A DNA stretch of 64,000 nucleotides, from the NCBI GenBank assembly GCA_965228045.1, contig OZ245789.1:2542001-2606000 (forward strand). The letters are read 5' to 3'. The stretch is from JANQEU01 sp965228045. GTDB taxonomy: Bacteria > Bacteroidota > Bacteroidia > Cytophagales > Cyclobacteriaceae. The position numbers and the translations under genes were made by a program. Shown piece after piece: positions 43,744 through 52,277 of the stretch. Below the pieces are notes generated by a model. The model had not been told where the DNA came from. It did not search any database and saw only the letters and a list, made by a program, of their open reading frames with translations. Position 1 is the first letter of the stretch. Each line of letters opens with the position of its first letter.

Positions 43744-44637
43744 TTAAAGCCCTAATAGTTGTCCGCGACGGTAGGCATCGGATAGGGCAGCTGGTATTTC
43801 AGCTTCAGCTTCGATGACAAGCGCTCTGGCCTTTTGGATCTCTGCCATCATTTCCTGCTCATGAGCTACAGCCATAGCTCGTCGCTCTTCAGCTTTTGCA
43901 TGAGCAATCTCGAGGTCAGCCACTGCCTGATCAGTCTGCAACTTGGCACCAATGTTCTGCCCTATGTTGATGTCTGCAATGTCAATGGAGAGTATTTCAT
44001 AAGCCGTGCCTGCATCAAGTCCATCCGAAAGTACTTTTTTGGAAATACCCTCAGGACGTTCCAATACTGTTTTATAGCTTCTTGCTTCGCCCATACTCGA
44101 TATGATGCCCTGACCCACTCGGGCCTTGATGGTTTCCTCGCCAGCACCTCCGACAAGCTGTAGCATGTTCGTTCTTACAGTGACCCTTGCTTCAGCGATT
44201 AACTGAATGCCGTCAGCAGATACCCCTGTAATGGCTGGTACCAGGATCACATAGGGCGTGACTGAGATCTGGATGGCATCCAGTACATCTCTGCCAGCCA
44301 GATCGATTGCGGTAGCCTGTTTAAATGAAAGTGGCAGATTTGCCTTATCGGCTACAATCATTGCCTTGATTACGTTGATCAGATTTCCATTAGCCAGATA
44401 GTGTGTTTCTAGGAGTTGAGAATTTACATCTTTAATACCCGCTTTGGTGGCCAGAATAAGTGATTTCACAATAAGACCAGGTGGGACCTTCCGGAATCTC
44501 ATGAAGAAGAGTTCCATGAGATTAACCCGGACACCGGAAAACACTGCCGTGATCCACAGGCTAATTGGAACAAAGTACAAAAACAGCCAAATCCCTACCA
44601 GGAAGGCAACGGCAATGATCAGAATTTGATAGTCCAT
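43744..44637 (-). CDS. floA: Flotillin-like protein FloA
   Basis: Membrane-microdomain scaffold protein of 297 residues. An N-terminal hairpin helix (ILIIAVAFLVGIWLFLYFVP) is followed by the FloA (UPF0365) core: SLWITAVFSGVRVNLMELFFMRFRKVPPG, EARVTVRTNMLQLVGGAGEETIKARVGQG, and the C-terminal coiled coil rich in A and E (AVADLEIAHAKAEERRAMAV). The end DAYRRGQLLGL is diagnostic. It is somewhat shorter than the usual length near 330 because the C-terminal tail is brief. FloA organises rigid lipid domains. Confidence 0.93.
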   Translation of the reverse strand: MDYQILIIAVAFLVGIWLFLYFVPISLWITAVFSGVRVNLMELFFMRFRKVPPGLIVKSLILATKAGIKDVNSQLLETHYLANGNLINVIKAMIVADKANLPLSFKQATAIDLAGRDVLDAIQISVTPYVILVPAITGVSADGIQLIAEARVTVRTNMLQLVGGAGEETIKARVGQGIISSMGEARSYKTVLERPEGISKKVLSDGLDAGTAYEILSIDIADINIGQNIGAKLQTDQAVADLEIAHAKAEERRAMAVAHEQEMMAEIQKARALVIEAEAEIPAALSDAYRRGQLLGL

Positions 44638-44768
44638 ATTACCGTTGGTTTAGTTAAGGCTTGTTACGGTTTTCCGAAGTTAGGTGGATTTTACATATGA
44701 TAAGGAAAGGAAATGAAAAATTAATAGTGAGAGACTCAGGAGGGAGGAATTGGGGCTATTTCCCAAAC

Positions 44769-45122
44769 TTAAATTACCAGCCAATCCTTGGCATCCTCAA
44801 CGCTATCAAATACTTTCGTTGAGTTACCGGAAACGCGGTTGTAAGCGTTGAGTAGCACCTTTTTCGCTCCAGTGATGCCTACTGCCGCCCGCTTAATGGT
44901 GAGGTGATTGGTCACCTTTCCGCTTTCCTGAGCCTTTTGCAGGACTTCCTTCACTGCGTATATATTGGTCATGTTGGAGAGCCTTAACAGGGGCCTGTTC
45001 TCTTTTAGCGCAAAAGCTGTTGCCTCGTCCATGGTTTTAAGAATCTCTTCAGTAGTCATTCCAGTATAGTCTACATATAAGATTTCCTTGCCTTTGTGTT
45101 TAATGAGAGAGAATCCTGGCAT
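44769..45122 (-). CDS. STAS/SpoIIAA-like small protein
   Basis: Protein of 117 residues with the alternating strand-helix pattern of STAS/SpoIIAA-like domains: KGKEILYVDYTGMTTEEILK, LLRLSNMTNIYAVKEVLQKA, TIKRAAVGITGAKKVLLNAY and a final TKVFDSVEDAKDWLV. The family function is unsettled; it possibly binds lipid or a partner protein. It lies between FloA and the dioxygenase locus with gaps over 120 bp on both sides, so it is probably a single-gene unit. Confidence 0.7.
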   Translation of the reverse strand: MPGFSLIKHKGKEILYVDYTGMTTEEILKTMDEATAFALKENRPLLRLSNMTNIYAVKEVLQKAQESGKVTNHLTIKRAAVGITGAKKVLLNAYNRVSGNSTKVFDSVEDAKDWLVI

Positions 45123-45310
45123 TTAAATAATTGGCTTTAGTCCGGGCGAATATAAAACAGATCTCTTTTTTGACTTAAGTCAAAGCCCAAAAGAAATGGT
45201 TTGAATAGGTAAACTACCGTCTGGATTGTGATCAAAAGTTCATAATTCGAACAAATGTTTATTATGTGAACTATTAGATCATACCATCACTTTTAACCTA
45301 AAACACAAAA

Positions 45311-46287
45311 ATGAACCCTAACGAGTACATACAAGGATTGCATCACCTTACAGTAAGTGTTGGTGCCGCGCAGGAAGACATTGACTTTGTGACCCAGGTG
45401 ATGGGTATGCGCATGATCAAGCAAACCGTTCTTTTTGACGGATCGGCTAGTATTTATCACCTGTATTACGCAAATGCGGATGCAGAGGTGGGATCGGTTT
45501 ACACCACTTTCCCTTTCAAGAAGGCCGGAGTTTATGGTAAAAAAGGTTCGGGACAGATAGAAGTTTCCGGTTGGTCCGTGCCCAATGAATCACTGGATTT
45601 TTGGAAACAACACCTGGACAAGCACCAGGTTAAGAATACCGGTATCGTGGAGCGCTTCGGTCAGAAGATGATCCATTTTGAAGATCCGTCGGGGATTGGT
45701 CTGGGTGTATTTGGCGACAGCAGTGACGGCCGGAATGCGTGGGAGACAAACGAAATCTCTAAAGACAATGGCATCAGAGGAATCTATGGCGCTGTTTTAA
45801 GCTGCCGCGAAATTGAGATGATGGACAATTACCTGACCGATGTGCTTGGATTTCGAAAGTAGGACAGGAAGGTGACTATCACAGGTACCATATAAAAGAC
45901 GGGGGTCCCAGGAGAGTTATAGAGCTACATCATCAACCAGACCTGCTTCAGGGTTCATGGACTTTTGGCGTAGGATTACCACACCACATTGCATTTGCTA
46001 CGGCCAATGATGAACAAAATGCGGCGCTAAAGGCTTATATTGAAGGTGTAGGCTACACAGACGTGACTGAAATCAAAGACAGGAATTACTTTCACTCCAT
46101 CTATACCCGTACTCCGGGTGGACAGTTGTTTGAATTTGCAACTTCCGACATAGGATTTGCGGTTGACGAGCCGGCAGACCAACTGGGACATCAGTTGCTG
46201 CTTCCTCCATTCTTCGAAGACAGGAGGGAAGAGCTTGTAAAACCACTGGAGCCTATAGAACCCCCAAAATACTTGCAGAATGTCTGA
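45311..46287 (+). pseudogene. VOC ring-cleaving dioxygenase (MhqO-like), single-base frameshift
   Basis: Two halves of one protein in different frames. 45311-45862 gives MNPNEYIQGLHHLTVSVGAA to LTDVLGFRK and then TAG. From the last K codon the preceding frame continues VGQEGDYHRYHIKDG, through LPHHIAFATANDEQ, to GGQLFEFATSDIGF and stops at 46287. Joined, they form a two-domain vicinal-oxygen-chelate enzyme of about 325 residues with both metal-binding histidines and the glutamate present. The intact paralogue at 52278 has the same domain order. The join lies in CGAAAGTAG, where one missing A, or a -1 slip on A-AAG, would restore the frame. Its end overlaps the carboxylesterase start by eight bases. 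It may be a mutation, sequencing error or recoding. Confidence 0.8.
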
Positions 46288-46912
46288 TAATCATTTAAAT
46301 GAACAAGGTATCTACGCACACCTTTCCGCTGACAAGTGGACAGGTGTGCTTGCTTTTCATGGTCGTAATTCAGGCCCGGAATCCATGGAGAAACTTATCC
46401 ATGACCTTGGTTGGGACGATGCTTCCGCGTATGCACTTCCAAGGGCGGCCAACAAGACCTGGTACCCTGAAAAGTTCATGGCACCACTCGAAAAAAACAA
46501 AGCACAACTGGATCTGGCGCTTGAATCAGCAAAGAAACACCATCAAATGCTCAGGGAAGCCGGGCTCAATGACGATCAGATCATCATCATGGGATTTTCC
46601 CAGGGCGCCTGCTTAGCTGCCCATTATGCTCTTTTAAATCCTGCCTTATACCGAGGGGTTGCGGTGCTCACAGGTGGTTACGTTGGTCATGAAGGGATCG
46701 ACTGGAAGTTTGAGGGAGATTTTAAAGACACGCCTGTATTTCTTACAACCTCAGAGATCGACGAATGGGTTCCGCCATCAAGAGCGAAAGAAACCGTCCG
46801 GGAATTTGAAAAGCTGGGAGCTAAGGTAACATTCAAACTATTCAAGGACAGACCTCACACCATTTCGGAGGAAGAAAAGGAAATGCTCCGGAGACTGATA
46901 ACAGTTAGATAA
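46280..46912 (+). CDS. Phospholipase/carboxylesterase family hydrolase (MhqD-like)
   Basis: Cytoplasmic alpha/beta hydrolase of 210 residues. The nucleophile elbow is IIIMGFSQGACLAAHYALLN (G-F-S-Q-G, Ser about 114), the acid Asp is in TSEIDEWVPPSRA and the His in KDRPHTISEEE. N-terminal TGVLAFHGRNSGPESMEKLI holds the oxyanion region. It overlaps the end of the MhqO-like dioxygenase by eight bases. In Bacillus the mhqNOD genes pair such a hydrolase with a ring-cleaving dioxygenase in resistance to hydroquinones and other quinones, so the same partnership is likely here. It possibly hydrolyses ring-fission or quinone adducts. Confidence 0.87.
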   Translation: MSDNHLNEQGIYAHLSADKWTGVLAFHGRNSGPESMEKLIHDLGWDDASAYALPRAANKTWYPEKFMAPLEKNKAQLDLALESAKKHHQMLREAGLNDDQIIIMGFSQGACLAAHYALLNPALYRGVAVLTGGYVGHEGIDWKFEGDFKDTPVFLTTSEIDEWVPPSRAKETVREFEKLGAKVTFKLFKDRPHTISEEEKEMLRRLITVR

Positions 46913-46963
46913 GTTAGGAAATTAAAAAGCTGCCTATTCAAAAAATGACATACTTTTCGACTG

Positions 46964-47125
46964 TCATATTCTGGATTTCTTCCTTTCAGTTACTTCCTTC
47001 CTTTTGTCCTCGTAGTATTTTAAAATTTCTTTTGATGTCTTTCCTTCAAGCTCCTTATCGATCTTGTCACGAATATCTCTCATCATCTTGACGGAGTCAA
47101 AGGATTTTTTAGTTTCAGTTTTCAT
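46964..47125 (-). CDS. Small antitoxin-like protein after the PIN gene
   Basis: Fifty-three residues, highly charged and helical (KTETKKSFDSVKMMRDIRDK, then DKELEGKTSKEILKYYEDKR). Its ATG overlaps the stop of the PIN-domain gene (ATGA), so both are translated together. The segment KMMRDIRDKI resembles the N-terminal part of small antitoxins that accompany PIN proteins in Bacteroidota. Toxin-first order is less common for VapBC-type pairs. Confidence 0.6.
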   Translation of the reverse strand: MKTETKKSFDSVKMMRDIRDKIDKELEGKTSKEILKYYEDKRKEVTERKKSRI

Positions 47126-47574
47126 TTCAAAATTTCTCTAGGGGTTCTTATCTCTACTGGTTTATAGCCATTTTTCAAATTTACAGCATTATAGAGTCTT
47201 ATTTTATCAAGGTTCACAATGTGTTTGAAGTTCCAGCTAACTAGAATGTCGATCTTATTTACAGTAGCGGTAGCGATATGTTGACAATCAACAAGGCTTT
47301 TGGGTCCAACAATTTGTTCTTCAATATATTTTTGTGAAAGACGTTCAGCTTCCGGTCCGAATTCCAGTTCCAAGATTTCTAGTTTTAGAAGTTGATTAAA
47401 TCTTTCATTCACATTTTTGGGAGCACGAACAAGTTCTCCTTCCAGCAGATCTGAAATAGCTAAGATGAAATGACCATCCTTAGTTTGTTCGAAAAAAATC
47501 TGGGTCCACAACTGAAACTCATTATCAAAAGCTCCTCCGACGACCGAAGTGTCAATATAAACTGTTTGAGCCAT
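47122..47574 (-). CDS. PIN-domain ribonuclease, VapC-like toxin
   Basis: PIN-domain protein of 150 residues. First acidic residue in VYIDTSVVGGAFDNEFQLW (Asp about 7), second group in SDLLEGELVRAP (Glu about 46), third in GPKSLVDCQHIATATVNKID (Asp about 96), with the fourth in the region LVSWNFKHIVN. PIN toxins cut tRNA, rRNA or mRNA using Mg. It is followed in overlap by a 53-residue charged protein, the likely antitoxin. It lies between the MhqD-like gene and the CoA-transferase and is not part of either pathway. Confidence 0.83.
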   Translation of the reverse strand: MAQTVYIDTSVVGGAFDNEFQLWTQIFFEQTKDGHFILAISDLLEGELVRAPKNVNERFNQLLKLEILELEFGPEAERLSQKYIEEQIVGPKSLVDCQHIATATVNKIDILVSWNFKHIVNLDKIRLYNAVNLKNGYKPVEIRTPREILK

Positions 47575-47635
47575 GGACTAAAGATCGACATTTTATCAGA
47601 TTGAACAAGCTTTTGGAATATGTTGAATCCAACTA

Positions 47636-48985
47636 TTAAGTCTCCTTTATTTTAAAATCCGCTTCAGTGCTTGCCCTGACCTCTTCAATTGATGTTCCGG
47701 GCATAGTCTCTAAGAGGTATAAACCATCCTTCTTCACCTCAAATATCGCCATATCCGTTATGACCATATCTACGGCAGCAAGGGCTGTAGCAGGAAGTGT
47801 AATGTCTTTTACAATCTTCGATGATCCATCTTTGTTAGTGTGCGTCATGGTGATGATGAGCTTTTTAGCTCCTGAAGCGAGGTCCATCGCGCCGCCTACA
47901 CCTAATAATGGTTTACCGGGCACAGCCCAGTTGGCAAGATTACCCTTTGCGTCCACCTGGAGGCCTCCCATGATCGCCACGTCCACATGTTTTCCCCGGA
48001 TCATACCAAAGGATGTTGTTGAGTCGAAGTAGCTTGCTCCTTTAAGTGGTGTTACAGGAATCTTTCCGGCATTCACGGGGTTCACCATCGCACCGCTGCC
48101 GTCCTCAGGTTCAGGCCCCACGCCAAGCATGCCATTTTCCGTATGCAGGATGATACCGTCTTCAGGTGTGATGAGATCGGCTATGAGCGTGGGGATACCG
48201 ATACCCAGGTTTACAATGTCTCCTTTATTAAGTTCTTTCAGCGCTCTCTTGGCCATGCTCATCCTGGAATCATCCACTTTTTTAAGGCTCCCCTTTACGG
48301 AAGCGGATGAACCAAGGTCCTCCGGTTTCAGTTTTGCCTCAACCAGGTAATCCACAAAGCAGCCCTGGGTATGGATGTCATTGGGATCGATGGTTCCTGT
48401 CTCCACAATCTCCTCAACTTCCGCCACTACAATATCTGCTGCTGTGGCCATGGCAGTATTGAAGTTTTGTTCCGTCATGCGATATACCAGATTACCCGCT
48501 TTATCTGCCTTCCATGCCCGGATGAACGCCACGTTGCCTCGGATTCCCTCGATGAGTACCTGCTCTTCGCCGTTGATCATTTTGGTTTCCCTGTCTTTCG
48601 CCATTAGAGTGCCGGCACCAGTTGGTGTGAAGAACCCACCAATTCCCATACCGCCGGCCCTGATGGCTTCGCTCAATGAGCCCTGTGGTAACAGTTCATA
48701 GTCTACCTCTCCACTTTGTGCGGCTTTGACAGCATCGGGATTACTGGTGAAATAGGAACCGATCATCTTTTTGATCTGGCCATTAAGTAGAAGTCTTCCA
48801 CCTCCCAGGCCAGGTTCGCCGACATTGTTTCCGACGTAGGTCAGATCTTTTGTGCCTGTGGTGGCAAGAGCGTTAAGCAGGTGAACAGGGTTACCAGTCA
48901 TGCCAAACCCTCCGCACAAAATGGTGTCTCCGTCTTTGACCAGGGAGACTGCTTCTTCGATAGATACTATTTCAACTTTCTTCAT
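47636..48985 (-). CDS. 3-oxoacid CoA-transferase, fused A and B subunits
   Basis: Cytoplasmic CoA-transferase of 449 residues joining both subunits. The A part is about 1-225 (SLVKDGDTILCGGFGMTGNP, then GGFFTPTGAGTLM) and the B part about 235-449 (MAKRALKELNKGDIVNLGIGIPTL, then TENGMLGVGPEPEDG with the catalytic Glu near residue 280, and GGAMDLASGAKKLIITMTHT). It moves CoA from succinyl-CoA to acetoacetate (SCOT) or 3-oxoadipate (PcaIJ). Being divergent from the thiolase/IclR/maleylacetate-reductase operon, the 3-oxoadipate role is favoured. Fusion of the two subunits is known in mammalian SCOT and some bacteria. Confidence 0.9.
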   Translation of the reverse strand: MKKVEIVSIEEAVSLVKDGDTILCGGFGMTGNPVHLLNALATTGTKDLTYVGNNVGEPGLGGGRLLLNGQIKKMIGSYFTSNPDAVKAAQSGEVDYELLPQGSLSEAIRAGGMGIGGFFTPTGAGTLMAKDRETKMINGEEQVLIEGIRGNVAFIRAWKADKAGNLVYRMTEQNFNTAMATAADIVVAEVEEIVETGTIDPNDIHTQGCFVDYLVEAKLKPEDLGSSASVKGSLKKVDDSRMSMAKRALKELNKGDIVNLGIGIPTLIADLITPEDGIILHTENGMLGVGPEPEDGSGAMVNPVNAGKIPVTPLKGASYFDSTTSFGMIRGKHVDVAIMGGLQVDAKGNLANWAVPGKPLLGVGGAMDLASGAKKLIITMTHTNKDGSSKIVKDITLPATALAAVDMVITDMAIFEVKKDGLYLLETMPGTSIEEVRASTEADFKIKET

Positions 48986-49062
48986 ACCAGATTTAACTTG
49001 ATAGATTCTTTTTCAGCATTGATGAAACTATCTCTTGGAACATGGGTGTTAAGGTTATGTGT

Positions 49063-49135
49063 TTGAATATCGTACATATGTTCAATATATGCACAAATTG
49101 CAAACCAGTTTTAAGTAGAAATGATTCAATATTGA
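49063..49135. promoter_or_regulatory. Palindromic sites between divergent catabolic genes
   Basis: In the 202-bp gap between the CoA-transferase and thiolase starts, TTGAATAT (49063-49070) and ATATGTTCAA (49075-49084) form an imperfect inverted repeat, and TCAATATTGA (49126-49135) is a perfect 10-bp palindrome. Both share the TTCAATAT core. They are candidate operators for the IclR regulator encoded at 50413. Confidence 0.45.
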
Positions 49136-49187
49136 GTATAAAACAGAAACATATTTGAACGACTGGTCCACAACACACTAAAACCAA

Positions 49188-50402
49188 TTGGAAATGAGAG
49201 ATGCTTATATAATAGATGCCATAAGAACCCCGGTTGGGAAATTCAGGGGCACACTTTCACCGATCCGAACGGATGACCTTGCTGCACTAGTCATAAAGGA
49301 ACTTCTTTCCAGGAATAGTCAGTTAGATCCGGCGGATGTGGATGATGTAATATTAGGATGTCACAACCAGGCTGGCGAGGACAACAGAAACGTAGCACGC
49401 ATGGCCGCTCTTTTGGCAGGTTTGCCGGTTTCCGTTCCCGGAGAAACGATCAACAGGCTATGCTCTTCCGGAATGTCTGCAATCGTTCATGCTAAGCGAG
49501 CCATTCAAAGTAACGATGGAGATATTTTCATTTCGGGCGGAGTGGAGCACATGACCAGGGGACCGCTTGTGATGTCAAAACCATCTATTCCTTATGGTAA
49601 CGATGCCCAGCTGTATGACAGCAGCTTTGGCTGGCGGTTTGTTAATCCGAAGATGAAGTCGCAATACGGGACGGATGCCATGGGCGAGACGGCTGAAAAC
49701 CTGGTGGACATGCATGCCATTTCCCGGGAGGATCAGGATCAGTTTGCTCTCAATAGTCAGCTGAAAGCCAGCCAGGCTAAAAGGTCAGGTCGTTTGGCGA
49801 AAGAGATAATGTCTGTTTCAATACCCCAGAGAAAGGCGGATCCTATTGTTTTTGAACACGATGAGTTTATCAGGGATTCAACTACTATAGAAGCATTGGC
49901 TGGACTAAAGCCTGCTTTTCGGACGGATGGTACCGTAACCGCCGGAAATTCATCAGGACTAAATGATGGAGCGGCGGCGATGCTGATAGCCTCCTCCGAA
50001 GCGGTTGAAAAATATGAATTTACTCCAAAAGCCCGAATCCTTTCCAGTCATGTGGTAGGTGTGGAGCCCAGCATTATGGGCATTGGCCCTGTAGAGGCCA
50101 GTAACGTAGCCTTGAAAAAAGCAGGACTTACGATGGATGATATGGATGTGATTGAGCTTAATGAGGCCTTTGCGGCTCAAAGCCTCGCCTGTATCCGCTC
50201 CTGGGAACTTGCAGACGATGACGACAGGATCAATCCAAATGGTGGAGCCATTGCCATTGGACACCCACTCGGGATGTCAGGTACCAGGATCGTACAAAGC
50301 GCAGTTCTGGAGCTACAGGAAAAGAATAAAAAGTATGCGCTGTGCACGATGTGTGTGGGAGTAGGGCAGGGATATGCCATGGTAATTGAGAACGTAACCT
50401 GA
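49188..50402 (+). CDS. pcaF: Thiolase, probably 3-oxoadipyl-CoA thiolase
   Basis: Thiolase of 404 residues with all catalytic elements: nucleophile Cys in NRLCSSGMSAIVHA (about 91), active-site histidine in GGAIAIGHPLGMSG (about 357) and the second Cys in CTMCVGVGQG (about 388). It opens with RDAYIIDAIRTPVGKFRGTL, very similar to PcaF/PaaJ. These cleave 3-oxoadipyl-CoA into succinyl-CoA and acetyl-CoA, the last step of the beta-ketoadipate pathway. Acetyl-CoA acetyltransferases look alike, so the assignment leans on neighbours: the CoA-transferase (divergent), the IclR regulator (10 bases downstream) and maleylacetate reductase. Confidence 0.88.
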   Translation: MEMRDAYIIDAIRTPVGKFRGTLSPIRTDDLAALVIKELLSRNSQLDPADVDDVILGCHNQAGEDNRNVARMAALLAGLPVSVPGETINRLCSSGMSAIVHAKRAIQSNDGDIFISGGVEHMTRGPLVMSKPSIPYGNDAQLYDSSFGWRFVNPKMKSQYGTDAMGETAENLVDMHAISREDQDQFALNSQLKASQAKRSGRLAKEIMSVSIPQRKADPIVFEHDEFIRDSTTIEALAGLKPAFRTDGTVTAGNSSGLNDGAAAMLIASSEAVEKYEFTPKARILSSHVVGVEPSIMGIGPVEASNVALKKAGLTMDDMDVIELNEAFAAQSLACIRSWELADDDDRINPNGGAIAIGHPLGMSGTRIVQSAVLELQEKNKKYALCTMCVGVGQGYAMVIENVT

Positions 50403-50412
50403 TCGTATCGGT

Positions 50413-51189
50413 ATGGAAGATGATATTAAAAAGTCCGATTTTGTACAGTCCCTTGAAAAGGGCCTGAAGGTCATTCATGCCTTCACCGATGAGGAAACAG
50501 AATTGACCCTGACAGAAGTTGCGGGTATCGTCGGGCTGACCAGGGCCAATGCCAGGAGAATTCTGTTGACATTGAAACACCTCGGTTATGTCAGTTGTCC
50601 GGATAATAAGTATTTCCGGTTGACACCAAAAGTGCTTTCATTGGGCTACTCTTACTTATCCGGTCTTCCGTTCCGGGAACTGGCAATGCCATACCTCCAG
50701 GAAGTTACACACAAGGTCAACGAGTCATGCTCCATGTCAGTATTGGACGGTCACGACATTGTATATGTTGCCCGGGTCCATACAGAACGCATCATGCGAA
50801 TGGCGTTGGCCATTGGTACCAGATTGCCGGTTTACTGTACCTCTATGGGAAAGGCCATGATGGCTCATCTACCTGAACGAAAATTGAAAAACCTTTTTGA
50901 TGAATTGGACTTTCAGCAATTCACACCAAAAACACTTTCAAAGACCGAAATCAAGGAACAATTGGGCTTAGTGCGCAAACAAGGTTTTGCCGTAGCGGAT
51001 GAAGAATTGGAAATCGGTGTTCGATCGATAGCGGTGCCTATTTTCGATCATTCTGGTGATGCCGTAGCGGCCATTAATATCTCAGGACATGCCAGCAGGG
51101 TCACCATAGAAGAAATGAAAAGTCAATATCTACCGGTAATTAGAGCGGCGGTGGATCAGATTGAGAACGCATTAAAACATATTGATTAA
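50413..51189 (+). CDS. IclR family regulator (PcaR/PobR-like)
   Basis: Regulator of 258 residues. The N-terminal winged helix is VQSLEKGLKVIHAFTDEETE, then TEVAGIVGLTRANARRILLTLKHLGYV (about 12-62), the typical PcaR/PcaU/PobR start. The C-terminal ligand domain has AMPYLQEVTHKVNESCSMSV, RMALAIGTRLPVYCTSMGKAM and VADEELEIGVRSIAVPIFD. Relatives sense 3-oxoadipate, protocatechuate or similar acids and activate catabolic genes. It lies within the operon it probably controls: ten bases after the thiolase stop, and its own stop directly abuts the ATG of maleylacetate reductase. Confidence 0.92.
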   Translation: MEDDIKKSDFVQSLEKGLKVIHAFTDEETELTLTEVAGIVGLTRANARRILLTLKHLGYVSCPDNKYFRLTPKVLSLGYSYLSGLPFRELAMPYLQEVTHKVNESCSMSVLDGHDIVYVARVHTERIMRMALAIGTRLPVYCTSMGKAMMAHLPERKLKNLFDELDFQQFTPKTLSKTEIKEQLGLVRKQGFAVADEELEIGVRSIAVPIFDHSGDAVAAINISGHASRVTIEEMKSQYLPVIRAAVDQIENALKHID

Positions 51190-52263
51190 ATGACAGTTAA
51201 CCAGTTTCATTTTAAGTCTTTACCTTATGAAGTGCATTTCGGAAATGGACAATCCGAAAAATTGTCGGCGCTAATACCGGAAGGTCAACATGTATTTGTG
51301 ATTTCAGGGAAACGATACAAGGCCGTTTATGAAACACTTAAAAAAGATATTGGTGAGACAAAAATCACATTGTTTTCAGAAGTCACCCAGCATGTTCCTG
51401 TTTCCCTGGTGGACAAGGCCCTCGCACAATATAGAAATAGCGGGGCCAAATTCATTGTTACTGTTGGTGGCGGAAGCGCCATCGGCTTAGGTAAAGCCAT
51501 TGCACTCGAGGCCCGGGCTGAGATCATCGCAGTTCCTACCACCTATGCTGGTAGCGAGATGACCAACATTTACGGCATCACAGGCACCGATGGTCACAAA
51601 ACAACCGGCAGGGATGACAGGGTCATGCCACGGCACGTGGTATATGACCCGGAACTCACCAAAACGCTGCCTGCTAAGCTCGCTGTTACCAGTGCCGTCA
51701 ACGCTATGGCGCATTTGGTAGAAGCTGCCTATGCAGTGGAAGGAAATCCGGTAACATACGTTAGCTCATTGTACGGCCTGGAGCAACTTTTCCAGGGTCT
51801 TCAAATGTTGGCGGAGGAAGGAAAATTATCAGAGGAAAGCAATGATCTGTTGTGTCGTGCGGCTTTTCTTGCTGGCAAAGGACTTTGTGAAGTTCCAATG
51901 TCTTTGCACCATAAAGCTGCTCATGTCCTGGGGGGGACATTTGGCCTGGAGCATTCTCACGTACATACAGTACTATTACCTTTTGTACTTGAATTTCAGT
52001 GGACGGAATTGCCCGGACAGGTGCAGGAAGATTTGAAAAAAACTATGAACCATGCCTACCCACCTTCGGCCATTCTGGATGTAATCCGTAAAACGGAAGC
52101 ACCGTCGACATTGAAAGAAATTGGATTTGACAAAAGTCAAATACCAGTAGCTGTGGAACAGATGATAAAAAAACCATACGCTAACCCAAGGGAGCTAACA
52201 GAAGAGGGCTTAAATGGATTGTTGAATAATGCCTTTAAAGGCCAACTAACAGGTAATAAATAA
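51190..52263 (+). CDS. Maleylacetate reductase (iron-containing alcohol dehydrogenase family)
   Basis: Cytoplasmic NAD(P)H-dependent enzyme of 357 residues reducing maleylacetate to 3-oxoadipate. Nucleotide-binding glycine motif VTVGGGSAIGLGKAI (about 90-104), then AVPTTYAGSEMTNIYGIT, VVYDPELTKTLPAKLAVTSA-like, and MSLHHKAAHVLGGTFGLEHSHVHTV (about 238-262), the histidine cluster in the form usual for maleylacetate reductases. The start ATG adjoins the IclR stop without a gap. It is the key link between hydroxyquinol/hydroquinone ring fission and the beta-ketoadipate steps encoded next door. Confidence 0.9.
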   Translation: MTVNQFHFKSLPYEVHFGNGQSEKLSALIPEGQHVFVISGKRYKAVYETLKKDIGETKITLFSEVTQHVPVSLVDKALAQYRNSGAKFIVTVGGGSAIGLGKAIALEARAEIIAVPTTYAGSEMTNIYGITGTDGHKTTGRDDRVMPRHVVYDPELTKTLPAKLAVTSAVNAMAHLVEAAYAVEGNPVTYVSSLYGLEQLFQGLQMLAEEGKLSEESNDLLCRAAFLAGKGLCEVPMSLHHKAAHVLGGTFGLEHSHVHTVLLPFVLEFQWTELPGQVQEDLKKTMNHAYPPSAILDVIRKTEAPSTLKEIGFDKSQIPVAVEQMIKKPYANPRELTEEGLNGLLNNAFKGQLTGNK

Positions 52264-52277
52264 ACACATAAAATGCC

